Positions 42,760-50,646 of a stretch of 64,000 nt of DNA are shown piece after piece. The notes below the pieces were generated by a model. The model was not told where the DNA came from and did not search any database. It worked only from the letters and a program-made list of their open reading frames with translations. Every line of letters begins with the position of its first letter. Position 1 is the stretch's first letter. The DNA comes from an uncultured Lachnospiraceae bacterium (lineage in GTDB: Bacteria; Bacillota; Clostridia; Lachnospirales; Lachnospiraceae). The stretch is from NCBI GenBank assembly GCA_910584915.1, contig CAJUDM010000009.1:91290-155289 (forward strand). Direction: 5' to 3'. The position numbers were made by a program, and so were the translations under genes.

Positions 42760-43638
42760 TTATCCGTGGTATGGATTGACATGTACCATACAATGCTTTA
42801 CAGCGGGAAATTCCTGCTCGATCGCCGCGTGTACGCGCTCCGCGATATCATGGCTCTCTTCCAGTGATTTTTTGCCGTCTGCTGAAAATTCCACATCGAC
42901 ATAGATCTTATCGCCGAAAAGCCTTGTCTTGATATCATCGATATCGATCACGCCGTCCTGTTTCCGGACCACTTCCCTCATTTTTTCCACCAGTTCATCC
43001 GGGCAGGATTTGTCGACCATCTTATCCATGGCATCCCGGAAAATATCGAAGGCAGCCTTTTCGATGAACAGGCAGATCACCACGCTCGCCACTGCGTCCA
43101 ACACCGGATACCCCATCCTGGCGCCGAAGATACCGATGAAAGCACCAACGGAAGAGAGTGCGTCGGAACGATGGTGCCAGGCGTCAGCCATCAGCGCGCC
43201 GGAGTTGATCTTTTTTGCTGCAGCCCTTGTGTACCAGTACATCCACTCCTTCACCAAAATGGAAACTACTGCCGCGATCAGCGCAATGAGCCCGGGGACT
43301 GCCAGGGTTTCGTAATTGCCTTCGGCGATCTTTCTGATGCCGCTCACTCCGATGCCTCCGCCGGTCAGTGCAAGGATTGCCGCCAGCAGAAGGGATGCCA
43401 TGCACTCCATCCGCTCATGCCCGTACTGGTGGTCCGCATCCGATTTTTTGCGCGACATGGCAACGCCCACGATCACAATGACTGTGCTGAGGACATCCGA
43501 TGCCGAATGCACGGCGTCAGAGATCATCGCGCCTGAGGAGGCGAGGATGCCCGCCAGGAGTTTTAGAAAAGACAGCGCCAGATTCACTATAATACTGACA
43601 GCCGATACTTTATATGCAAGGTTATGTTTCCGTTTCAT
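42760..43638 (-). CDS. Cation diffusion facilitator (CDF) metal exporter
   Basis: 292 residues. Six membrane spans; the metal-site motifs are AMISDAVHSASDV in span 2 and MADAWHHRSDALSS in span 5 (the HxxxD and DxxHxxD-type pairs). The HQYGHERME loop and a cytoplasmic C-terminal domain (DDIKTRLFGDKIYVDVEFSADG, then HAAIEQEFPAVKHCMVHVNP) complete the family pattern. It exports divalent metals such as Zn, Mn or Fe by proton exchange. A promoter and structured leader lie at 43679-43766. Confidence 0.93.
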   Translation of the reverse strand: MKRKHNLAYKVSAVSIIVNLALSFLKLLAGILASSGAMISDAVHSASDVLSTVIVIVGVAMSRKKSDADHQYGHERMECMASLLLAAILALTGGGIGVSGIRKIAEGNYETLAVPGLIALIAAVVSILVKEWMYWYTRAAAKKINSGALMADAWHHRSDALSSVGAFIGIFGARMGYPVLDAVASVVICLFIEKAAFDIFRDAMDKMVDKSCPDELVEKMREVVRKQDGVIDIDDIKTRLFGDKIYVDVEFSADGKKSLEESHDIAERVHAAIEQEFPAVKHCMVHVNPYHG

Positions 43639-43678
43639 GGCCTGTTAAAATATATCCTTTCCGCTGGCTTACACATTT

Positions 43679-43766
43679 AGAAGTATGTATGAATCTTGCA
43701 GTGTGCGCACGATACAGATTCGAGAGTACTTCTACTAGTAATACAACCCACGCACCATTCTGTCAA
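43679..43766 (-). promoter_or_regulatory. CDF promoter with structured leader
   Basis: On the minus strand TTGACA (43766-43761), 17 bases, TATTAC (43743-43738). The first ~50 transcribed bases fold: AGAAGTA (minus 43733-43727) with TACTTCT (43685-43679), enclosing GAATCT...AGATTC around a GTGCGCAC core. It could be a metal-responsive leader or an operator. It does not clearly match the riboswitch consensus sequences I know. Confidence 0.6.
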
Positions 43767-43785
43767 GATATTTAAAGCGGTAACT

Positions 43786-44235
43786 TTAGTTAGCGGCATC
43801 TACCTCAGGCAGCCGGATCTCCGTCACCCTTTTCCATTCTTTCGTCCCTTCCACCTTATACACTTTACTGCGGTTTCTCGAGAGGAATTTTGTCAGTTCA
43901 TAGCAGTTGATCCAGATTTCGTTATTGCTTTCCTTCTGGGACTCATCAAACACAAGTTCCAGCCCAAAATGCAGGTGGACAGTCTCTATGTTATTGACGT
44001 TTTCTTTTGCGCTGTAGCCGGTATGTCCCATATAGCCGATCACATCGCCGGCCGAGACGATATCCCCCTCCTTCAGGCCTTCCGCATAGGGATAGTTCTG
44101 CCTCAGGTGTGCGTAGTAATAGTATCGTTTTTTGTCAAAACTGCGGATGCCGATGCGCCATCCCCCGTACTGGTTCCATCCAAGCGCTTCTACATAGCCG
44201 GATTCGGCAGCGATGATCGGCGTGCCGATCAGAAT
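43786..44235 (-). pseudogene. M23 peptidase gene cut by prophage insertion
   Basis: The frame reads from the left prophage end: GTPIIAAESGYVEALGWNQY, then IGIRSFDKKRYYYYAHL, GDVIGYMGHTGYSAKEN and VHLHFGLEL with the second metal-site histidine pair. This is the C-terminal part of a LytM/M23 cell-wall peptidase. The upstream half, with the signal peptide and the first HxxxD site, is missing; the recombinase gene begins there instead. The missing part should lie beyond the right end of the prophage. Confidence 0.8.
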
Positions 44236-44275
44236 AAAAAGCAGAACCTGCGCATCAAAAAATGATGTGCAGGTT
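44232..44275 (-). terminator. Terminator of the recombinase gene
   Basis: Minus strand: AACCTGCACATCA pairs with TGATGCGCAGGTT, followed by CTGCTTTTTATT. The stem includes the stop codon. Confidence 0.7.
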
Positions 44276-45811
44276 TTCGCCGTCTAAGACGCATTTCTTT
44301 ATGATCTTGCGGATCAGTTCGTTTTTCCCAGTATACTCGATGGAATCAAAATTGTCCAGCAGATAACAGATATTCTGGTAGATATATTGTTCCGCCTCCT
44401 GCGCGGTCCGATCGGAGGCGTTCTGGAGCTCTGCCCTGCGCAGATCTGCCTCCAGGGCTTTCTTCCGCTTATCCAGCTCCTCTATTTTGGCAATGATGTA
44501 AGCGGCGGCTGGAGAGTCGGATGCGCCCATCAGGGCGGCAGTGAGGTTATCGATGGCGGTGCCGGCCTGCTTCAGTTCTTCTTTGATGGAGGAAACGCTC
44601 TGCAGGGAGCCGCCGGCGTCACGCCGGAGCTTGAAGCCGTCCGGGTTAAAGCGGATCTGCCGGAGCTGCCTAAGGAAGGCACCCTCCACCTGCTCCGTGC
44701 GTATGTAGCCGGTATTGCATTTGGACTTGCCCTGCCGCATCATATCTGTGCAGGAGTAATAGGAAAAGATGCGCCCGTTCTTCCGGTACGTCCTGACGTC
44801 CATCCTGGCGCCGCACCGGCACCGCAGGACGCCCTTTAAGACGCCGCAGTCGTACTTTGCCGTGCGGACCATCTTATTGACGCCCAGGCGCTTCTGGGCG
44901 GCGATCCACTGGTCTGCGGGCACCACAGGATCATGGATGCCGACCGCGATCGTCCAGTCAGATTTCTCCTGCTTTTTCTGGGTAGCCTTTCCGTTTTTGG
45001 TCTTGCCGTAGCCGATCAGCCCTTTTTTGCCGTCAAAGAGGTCCGGATCCGGCAGGCTGCAGCCGAGGTCGTGGAAGTAATAGTATGCTTCCATGCTGTT
45101 CTGGCAGTAAACGGGATTTGTGATGATGCCATAGATCTGGGAGGTGTTGAGGAACTTCCCGCTCTGGCTCCTGATGCCGTGGTCCCTGCAATAACGCTCT
45201 GCCGCGGTGATCGAATAGCCATCGAGCAGGAGTTTATAGAGCAGTTTTGGGAGCCATACTTTCTCAGGATCGACGACAAGAAAGGAGTGCTCTTTATCAC
45301 CGCACTTTTGTCTGACGGACTTCATGCCGCTGGGACACCTGCCGCCGGTCCACTTCCCGGAAGTGCCCAGGGCGTGCATATTGTCGGCGACACGCTCAGA
45401 TGTGTTTTCCCGCTCCAGCTGCGCAAACGCAGCGAGGATGTACATGACGGTCCTGCCCATGGGCGTGGTGGTGTCGAAGGATTCCTTCACGGAGACAAAA
45501 GAGACATTGTGTTGCTGGAAGACTTCATACATGGCGGAAAACTCCTGCACGTTGCGGCTGATCCGGTCGAGCTTGTAGACCATGACCACATCCAGCACAT
45601 TGTTTTTGACGTCCCCCATCAGCTCCTGGAAGCCGGGGCGGTTCGTATTTTTACCGGAAAAGCCTTCGTCCTGGTCGTAAACCTTGAAGGCGATATCCTT
45701 GTCCTTGAAAATGACGCCGGCGTAGTCCCGGCAGAGCTGGATCTGCACGTTGACAGAATCGCTGTTGTCACGGTATACGGACTTTCTCGGGTAGATTCCT
45801 ACAGTGAACAT
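44255..45811 (-). CDS. Large serine recombinase (phage integrase)
   Basis: 518 residues. Resolvase domain at residues 1-150: GIYPRKSVYRDNSDSVNVQI (nucleophile Ser 11), DEGFSGKNTNRPGFQEL, VYKLDRISRN and FAQLERENTSERV. The recombinase domain follows (PSGMKSVRQ ... GIITNPVYCQNSMEAYYY), then a zinc ribbon CRCGARMDVRTY...YYSCTDM...KCNTGYI and a coiled-coil end. Such enzymes integrate phages between attP and attB without a host factor. The gene is at the left end and pointing out of the element, with AGGAGG before the ATG. Confidence 0.95.
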   Translation of the reverse strand: MFTVGIYPRKSVYRDNSDSVNVQIQLCRDYAGVIFKDKDIAFKVYDQDEGFSGKNTNRPGFQELMGDVKNNVLDVVMVYKLDRISRNVQEFSAMYEVFQQHNVSFVSVKESFDTTTPMGRTVMYILAAFAQLERENTSERVADNMHALGTSGKWTGGRCPSGMKSVRQKCGDKEHSFLVVDPEKVWLPKLLYKLLLDGYSITAAERYCRDHGIRSQSGKFLNTSQIYGIITNPVYCQNSMEAYYYFHDLGCSLPDPDLFDGKKGLIGYGKTKNGKATQKKQEKSDWTIAVGIHDPVVPADQWIAAQKRLGVNKMVRTAKYDCGVLKGVLRCRCGARMDVRTYRKNGRIFSYYSCTDMMRQGKSKCNTGYIRTEQVEGAFLRQLRQIRFNPDGFKLRRDAGGSLQSVSSIKEELKQAGTAIDNLTAALMGASDSPAAAYIIAKIEELDKRKKALEADLRRAELQNASDRTAQEAEQYIYQNICYLLDNFDSIEYTGKNELIRKIIKKCVLDGENLHIIF

Positions 45812-45878
45812 GCTTTATCCTCCTGTACAGTTTACTGGCAGCAGGGCATAAAAATGCCCGGCACTTGCTTATATTTGG

Positions 45879-45907
45879 TTGCGCCATCATAGAGGAGCTG
45901 ATATAAT
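45879..45907 (+). promoter_or_regulatory. Promoter of the Fst-like toxin mRNA
   Basis: TTGCGC (45879-45884), 17 bases, TATAAT (45902-45907). The transcript to the terminator at 46126 would be about 210 bases, the same as RNA I of the Enterococcus par locus. Confidence 0.75.
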
Positions 45908-45953
45908 GGCTATGTTACCGCCCCTATACTGGTAAGGAAAGGGGGTGTTTGAC

Positions 45954-46040
45954 ATGAATTTACTTCTATCTTTAATAGTCGCTGTTATGGCAGGTGTGAT
46001 TAGCCATCTCATCTGCAAATGGTTAGACGGTGACAAATAG
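45954..46040 (+). CDS. Fst/par-like type I toxin peptide
   Basis: 28 residues: MNLLLSLIVAVMAG, then VISHLICKWLDGDK. A single membrane span followed by the conserved KWLD end, as in Fst-type peptides, which damage the membrane when translated. The GGGGG ribosome site is 8 bases upstream. The coding start contains ACTTCTATCTTT, which is repeated downstream at 46148-46159 inside the antisense RNA region, as in par. The gene is too short for normal annotation. Probably keeps the prophage in the cell, or blocks other phages. Confidence 0.85.
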   Translation: MNLLLSLIVAVMAGVISHLICKWLDGDK

Positions 46041-46092
46041 TCGGTAACTAGCCTATGGCCATAAGCCCTGCCATTCCAAAAACAGGGAATAG

Positions 46093-46126
46093 AAAAGCCC
46101 CAGAGGTTCCAGCTCCGGGGCTTTTT
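46093..46126. terminator. Bidirectional terminator of toxin mRNA and antitoxin RNA
   Basis: AAAAGCCCC ... GGGGCTTTTT, with T-runs on both strands. In par loci the two convergent RNAs share exactly this kind of terminator. Confidence 0.85.
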
Positions 46127-46165
46127 GTTTGTCGTTCAACATGAACAACTTCTATCTTTTAGCCT
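46093..46165 (-). ncRNA. Antisense antitoxin RNA of the Fst-like locus
   Basis: Minus-strand promoter TTGCAA (46200-46195), 17 bases, TATAAT (46177-46172). A transcript from about 46165 to the shared terminator is about 73 bases (RNA II of par is 65). Near its 5' end it carries the complement of ACTTCTATCTTT, which also occurs at codons 3-6 of the toxin (45962-45973), so it can bind there and stop translation. Confidence 0.8.
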
Positions 46166-46235
46166 ACAGGCATTATAGCATATGCAGATTCCCTTTGCAA
46201 TATGCGCCTCGGAAATAATTTTATTTTCAATTGTC

Positions 46236-46251
46236 ATTGCGATGTCGCAAC
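46236..46251. repeat. 16-bp palindrome, copy A
   Basis: ATTGCGATGTCGCAAC, two changes from the consensus GTTGCGACGTCGCAAC. Four bases after the stop of the Uma2 gene. Confidence 0.65.
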
Positions 46252-46255
46252 TTAT

Positions 46256-46801
46256 TCACATAAGCAGATCAGCAACTCTGATGCTCAAATCTTTATAGAT
46301 CGATGCCGGAATGATGTCATTAAAATTATACTGGTTTGTGGACGTATTGTACTCCAGGTCGTAGACCATGACCGAATCCTTCATCGGGTTTACGATCCAG
46401 TATTCACGGATACCGGCAGTACGGTATTTAAACAGCTTTACGCCGTAATCCAGAGCGCTGGTAGTGGGAGAGGCAATTTCTATGATCCAGTCAGGAGCTC
46501 CGTTACAGCCCCGGTCATCCAGTTTGGATTTGTCGCAGATCACGGAAATATCCGGCTCGACATAATTTTTATCATCGGCGTTTAAAAAGACCGCAAATGG
46601 CGCTGGGTAAACCTCACAGGCGCCGCCATTATCACGGATATACTCCCTGATGGATGCAGACATCTCCATGACAAGCTTCTGATGGATGCGGCTCGGGGGC
46701 GCCATGTTGTAAACCTGGCCGTCGATCAGCTCCGCGCGCTGTCCCTCCGGAAGAGAGTATATATAATCGGTGGTGTAGACGTTTTTTTCAAGTAATGGCA
46801 T
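46256..46801 (-). CDS. Uma2 family protein (PD-(D/E)XK fold)
   Basis: 181 residues. Motifs: YIYSLPEGQRAELIDGQVYNM, a hallmark start of Uma2 proteins, PSRIHQKLV, VEPDISVICD (catalytic Asp), APDWIIEIASPTTSALD (E-x-x-S, where a Lys often follows), KYRTAGIREYWIVNP. The family has a restriction-nuclease fold and is abundant in cyanobacteria and gut bacteria. Its activity is unproven. Here it is a cargo gene between the type I toxin locus and the overlapping pair P0/M0. Confidence 0.88.
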   Translation of the reverse strand: MPLLEKNVYTTDYIYSLPEGQRAELIDGQVYNMAPPSRIHQKLVMEMSASIREYIRDNGGACEVYPAPFAVFLNADDKNYVEPDISVICDKSKLDDRGCNGAPDWIIEIASPTTSALDYGVKLFKYRTAGIREYWIVNPMKDSVMVYDLEYNTSTNQYNFNDIIPASIYKDLSIRVADLLM

Positions 46802-46915
46802 AATGGGCTCCTTTCTGAGTATTGTATTTTAAATAATTTATTTGGCAATGTTCACAAATTGTTAATGGACATCATTGAGATTTGAGTATATTATATATAA
46901 AAAGGAGGTGTAACA

Positions 46916-47167
46916 GTGAAAAAAATACTCATTAAAGTATTAGATTATATAATTTTTATTGTATGCTTTCTTTTTACGTTAAGTAGTTTTTTTCGTATAC
47001 TCTCTTTTACAGATATTGAACAACTTGCATTTAAATATAATATGGTAATGATACTGGTTTTTTTATTTGGGATAGTGGTTTCTGTTATTATTGGTCATCT
47101 TCTAAGTCGTGTACTAACGGTGCTTCGTCTTCCGGTGAAAGAATGGAAGAGTCATCTCCTAAAATAA
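46916..47167 (+). CDS. Small two-span membrane protein (array gene P0)
   Basis: 83 residues from a GTG start at 46916, seven bases after AAAAGGAGG. Two membrane spans (about 9-30 and 42-65) with a basic end. No family recognised. Its 3' end overlaps the oppositely directed gene at 47088 by 80 bases, the same arrangement as the eight pairs at 53.6-60.4 kb, so I treat it as an outlying member of that array. Confidence 0.7.
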   Translation: MKKILIKVLDYIIFIVCFLFTLSSFFRILSFTDIEQLAFKYNMVMILVFLFGIVVSVIIGHLLSRVLTVLRLPVKEWKSHLLK

Positions 47168-48872
47168 TGGGGCAAGTATCTAGCGATTGAGTATATTTAT
47201 TTAAAGCATTAAGAGGATCTTGTAAGTCTTTTGGATCAATTCCGAAAGACTTAATTTTGTTGTATACGTCTAGTCTTTTTTCTAAAACTTCGAGTTGTTT
47301 GATTTCAGCATCATTCTTTTTCATGCGGATTTCTGAAGGTGCGTTGATTATGTTCTTTATGATATCTATAATTCCCGGTATATGGAAAGATAATGCACTG
47401 CCGCCGCCTAGAAAAACTAAAAGGCCAAATAATACGGTCCAGTTATCTTTTGCTAAGGTATATACTTTTTCAAGTATATATACGGCATCACCAGGAGAGT
47501 TAAGAGATATTTGAGTAGAAAGATAGTTCTCATCTATTATCATTGACAGACACTCTGTATTAGCATAAAGAAGTCCTGCCAATTCTCTTGGTTTAATAGG
47601 ACCCGTTTTGCAGATATTATATACTAATACCGCTGTCCCTTTGTAGGAGTAATAGTTGTATAAAGTATTTAATATCTGATTTGCATAAAAATCAAAATTA
47701 CTAATGCCGTGATAATTTGAAATAGCGCGGTATAAAGAATAATTTAAATTCTCACTTCTTACAGTACGGAGAAGTTTAATATGCCTTCGTTTCTTATAGG
47801 GGCATGATACATCATGAATATCGACATCATTATTTTGAATACGGCTTATAACAGTATGTTCCAAATCTATTGTCTTGCTTGAATCTTCAAAATACTCACC
47901 TGCAAGAGCAAAAGTTATAAACCGGCTTCCTTTGCTTGGGATTACTAAAATGTCATTTTCCTTGACTTCATGGATAAAATTTTTGCATTTATTTACAACA
48001 GTGGAAGGCCTGTTAATTTCTGAATATTTCAACATTATATCATCTTGTAATCTTTCTTTAGACTGATCAGAAAAATCGGCAGAACTGTCAATGCTGTTCC
48101 ATGCGAGTGCAACATATTTTTTTGCTAGAAATTCATCGTAAAAATATCCTTTTTGTGTCCGTATCATCCAGAAGCGCGTTGCATCAGGAATTACGGGAAC
48201 TGTGAAATTAAGCAGAGCATCTAAAAGCTCTTGTTCTTGTTTTAAAGTCATAATCTTTCTCCCTTGGTTTTTCTCATAAGTTAATTTTAAGAGTTCATAC
48301 GGCTTGAAAAGCTGTTGTTCTACATCCATTTCCCATTCGGGATCATAGTTTTTATTGGATTCGGTAAATCCCTTTTGTAATATTTTCAGCGCATCTGTAT
48401 GCATGATATTATTTTCCGTGACGCTCATCCCCGGAGAAATGTCCGGCATTTCGACCAGATCTCCGGCGCTCGCCGCAAACTGGGAAGATATTTCCGCTAT
48501 TCCGGATTCGAGATTGCTGTAATCGGGTTCTGACGCGAGATTCGGATCTAAGGAGTACACCAAAGCCTTCGCCGGAATGGATTTCAGCTGTTTTAACTTT
48601 TTCTTCACTGCAATTTTAGGATTCATCTGCAGTGCAATCTCGTAGTGATCTATTGCGGAACCTGTTATTTCCAATGAAGCATATAAATCAGCGAGATATT
48701 TGTGTGCAAGTGAAAGCTGGTAAGTCGACATGTTGGGATACGATTCGGAGGCATTCAGGAGTGATATAATCTGTTTCTCATAATTTGGAAGGAAACTCCC
48801 ATTTTCCATGCTTTCGGATATCAAACGGTTTGCCTCTGCCAATAAGCTGTAAGGTGAATATTCTGTACGCAT
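47088..48872 (-). CDS. TPR/PUA-like/membrane protein (array gene M0), possible defence effector
   Basis: 594 residues. Residues 1-130 have TPR-like helices (YQLSLAHKYLADLYASLE) and are nearly identical to the start of the 51926 gene. Residues about 225-400 (FWMIRTQKGYFYDEFLAKKY, NDILVIPSKGSRF, ALAGEYFEDSS) resemble the PUA/EVE-like domain found at the start of some predicted restriction proteins. Near residue 500 is one membrane span (VLFGLLVFLGGGSALSF), then a charged helix and acidic tail. A sensor joined to a membrane part and located next to a prophage repressor fits superinfection-exclusion genes. That is inference. The 3' end overlaps P0. Confidence 0.65.
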   Translation of the reverse strand: MRTEYSPYSLLAEANRLISESMENGSFLPNYEKQIISLLNASESYPNMSTYQLSLAHKYLADLYASLEITGSAIDHYEIALQMNPKIAVKKKLKQLKSIPAKALVYSLDPNLASEPDYSNLESGIAEISSQFAASAGDLVEMPDISPGMSVTENNIMHTDALKILQKGFTESNKNYDPEWEMDVEQQLFKPYELLKLTYEKNQGRKIMTLKQEQELLDALLNFTVPVIPDATRFWMIRTQKGYFYDEFLAKKYVALAWNSIDSSADFSDQSKERLQDDIMLKYSEINRPSTVVNKCKNFIHEVKENDILVIPSKGSRFITFALAGEYFEDSSKTIDLEHTVISRIQNNDVDIHDVSCPYKKRRHIKLLRTVRSENLNYSLYRAISNYHGISNFDFYANQILNTLYNYYSYKGTAVLVYNICKTGPIKPRELAGLLYANTECLSMIIDENYLSTQISLNSPGDAVYILEKVYTLAKDNWTVLFGLLVFLGGGSALSFHIPGIIDIIKNIINAPSEIRMKKNDAEIKQLEVLEKRLDVYNKIKSFGIDPKDLQDPLNALNKYTQSLDTCPIILGDDSSILSPEDEAPLVHDLEDDQ

Positions 48873-49047
48873 GTTATTTTCCTTTCTTTTGTGAATTAAA
48901 ATTTTCTACGCAGTTCTACTACTTTACCAATGATTTTTACTGGCTTATCGATTATTTCCTGATTAGAAAAATCTAAAGGATCATATGAGGGATTATTTGC
49001 AATTAGCTCAATCCCATCCTTATATTTTCTAAGGCGCTTACAGGTGG
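48505..49047. repeat. Duplicated segment, left copy
   Basis: About 540 bases match 52260-52802 with a constant offset of 3755 bases. It covers the first 130 codons of the 47088 gene, the spacer, and the last 50 codons of the repressor. The match stops sharply after CAGGTGG at 49047. Confidence 0.88.
48896..49047 (-). pseudogene. C-terminal fragment of the LexA-like repressor
   Basis: 50 codons reading CKRLRKYKDGIELIANN and IIGKVVELRRKF, the same as the end of the repressor at 52651. The catalytic Ser, the helix-turn-helix and the start are absent. It is the outer part of the duplicated segment. Confidence 0.88.
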
Positions 49048-49148
49048 ATTATATTGGTATTCCCGGTATAGTTCCGGTCCGCTCCGGTGTTATCGCATCG
49101 GGGCGGATTTTGTTTGACAGATTTTTGCATATTGGTTATAATATGCTT

Positions 49149-49247
49149 AACAGGACAGCCGGAAGGTGAATGCACCTCACCCGCCCCGGCGAAATATCGA
49201 ACTAAAAAATAGCCGCCAACTCGCCAAAGTCAGGACGGCTATTTTTT
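49149..49247 (+). ncRNA. Antisense antitoxin RNA of the TxpA/holin-like toxin
   Basis: Promoter TTGACA (49114-49119), exactly 17 bases, TATAAT (49137-49142), the best consensus match in the window. The transcript should start near 49149 and end at AAAAAATAGCCG...CGGCTATTTTTT (49204-49247). Its 3' end is antisense to the end of the toxin mRNA, as RatA is to txpA. Confidence 0.78.
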
Positions 49248-49322
49248 ATGCGTATAATTCAGAACTGCTACGATCAGCAGAGCCACAGTCAATATCACCA
49301 TGAATTCCTCATATGTACTCAT
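49239..49322 (-). CDS. TxpA/BsrG-type holin-like toxin peptide
   Basis: 27 residues: MSTYEEFMVILTVALLIVAV then a short basic end. One membrane span after a MSTYE start and a KK end are typical of the putative holin-like toxins (TxpA, BsrG group). GAAAGGGGTGG precedes the ATG. The stop codon lies within the bidirectional hairpin 49204-49247. Its mRNA has a long GC-rich leader (49323-49400), common in this family, which can hide the ribosome site. Confidence 0.82.
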   Translation of the reverse strand: MSTYEEFMVILTVALLIVAVLNYTHKK

Positions 49323-49414
49323 AATACCACCCCTTTCCGCAAGACTCGGAACGGGAATGGAGCACGTCCCCCGGCTGCCCGGTTAAACATATTATATTTT
49401 CAAGGTGCTTTTCC

Positions 49415-49430
49415 GTTGCGACGTCGCAAT
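49415..49430. repeat. 16-bp palindrome, copy B
   Basis: GTTGCGACGTCGCAAT, 93 bases upstream of the holin-like toxin start and downstream of the NYN pseudogene. Confidence 0.75.
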
Positions 49431-49670
49431 AAATATATTCCAGAGCAAATGGGTATCTGTAATATATGGGAATGTCTATTCATTAAAAACAGAATCCATC
49501 AGGTTATCTGATAGATACATGCCATCATCGCTTCTTTCGTATGACCATTTGGCTTGTGCATTATTTAATTTTCCTTATAATTAGTTTTTAATACTATGCC
49601 TCTTTTAACAAAAAATGCTTGAAAACTTATTTATGCTTTTTTATAAAATAAAAAGGTGGCTCAATTTTTT

Positions 49671-50352
49671 TTATGTTTCATTTTTATTTGTTTTTCTTTT
49701 ATCTTTTGGTCCCCACTGAGACATGAGCCCATCAATATGTTCAAATAAGCTATCTTTTATGGTCGCTCACATTGGATCGAGGATAAAATCAATGCCTTCT
49801 CTTCTTGCCAGTTTTGCGGCTGGAACGAAATCGCTGTCGCCAGCAATAAGAATTATTTGGTCTATCTGCTTTTTATAAGCAAGAGAGGCAATGTCTAACC
49901 CTATACGCATATCTACACCTTTTTGCTGAAATGAAATTGTAAAGTCTGCTTCCTTTAAATCAGAAATATTTTTTTCGCCAGAACAGATGTCTTTTAAAGC
50001 AGGGCTGCTGATTCTGAACGAGGCATATGCATCAGAAAGTTCGCCAAGTCTTAAAGCAACTTTCCGTTGCTTTTTTAATTCTTCAAAGAATTTATTAGTC
50101 CATACGTATGTATCAGAATGCCTAAAATCTACACCGCGTTTTAAAAGAGGGTGGTATACTTTTTTTCAAGAGGGGGACAATCATAATAAAAAATCCGATA
50201 TAATCCGCGGTCATCATAGCGCTGTTCATGTTTTAGATGGGCTGAACAATAGGCGCGGAGTTCGGTAGCGCGTTTTTCAGGTTCCTTTTTCCCCATAAAA
50301 ATGCAGCACGTTTCCGATAAAATCCGCCATCAATCAGTATTGCAGTTTTCAT
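49671..50352 (-). pseudogene. NYN-domain (LabA/DUF88-like) protein, broken
   Basis: Start MKTAILIDGGFYRKRAAFLW is the usual beginning with the metal-binding Asp. The frame then shifts at an A-run near 50289, again at an A-run near 50161, and finally meets TGA where Trp is expected (DPM-stop-ATIKDSLFEH). Across the frames one can read GVDFRHSDTYVWTNKFFEELKKQ, FQQKGVDMRIGLDIASLAY and ILIAGDSDFVPAAKLARREG in parts, all normal for this RNase-like family. Three lesions make it inactive unless the homopolymer ones are sequence errors. Confidence 0.85.
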
Positions 50353-50375
50353 AGTAACCTCCATAAACGAGTAAA

Positions 50376-50425
50376 GCCTTAGGTATCAGCAACTCCCGTA
50401 TCGTGGGAAGCTTACCACCTAAGGC
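50376..50425 (-). promoter_or_regulatory. Stem-loop in the NYN gene leader
   Basis: GCCTTAGGT and ACCTAAGGC pair perfectly over 9 bases around an inner CTCCC...GGGAAG stem. It lies 24 bases before the NYN start codon. It could control translation or serve as RNA substrate. Confidence 0.5.
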
Positions 50426-50606
50426 CTGTTTACAATATAACTTACGTTACACCTTTATATTATGCCCTTTGTGGTAAAAAATCAACACTTTTTGTGTGGA
50501 AATTTGAAATAGTTATTTTAAAAGGTTATAGTAACTTATCAGTGAATATGGTTACAGTAATTTTTTATTCTTTCATATCCTTCAGTCTGTACAGCACCAT
50601 TCTGCG

Positions 50607-50622
50607 GTTGCGACGTCGCAAC
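50607..50622. repeat. 16-bp palindrome, copy C
   Basis: GTTGCGACGTCGCAAC, perfect. 25 bases after the stop of the YafQ-like toxin gene. Confidence 0.8.
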
Positions 50623-50646
50623 AGAAGATTCCTGCGCTTGTGAGAG

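Noticed and set aside
44933..45892. 319-codon plus-strand frame
   Set aside because: Opposite the serine recombinase; composition is that of a complement frame.
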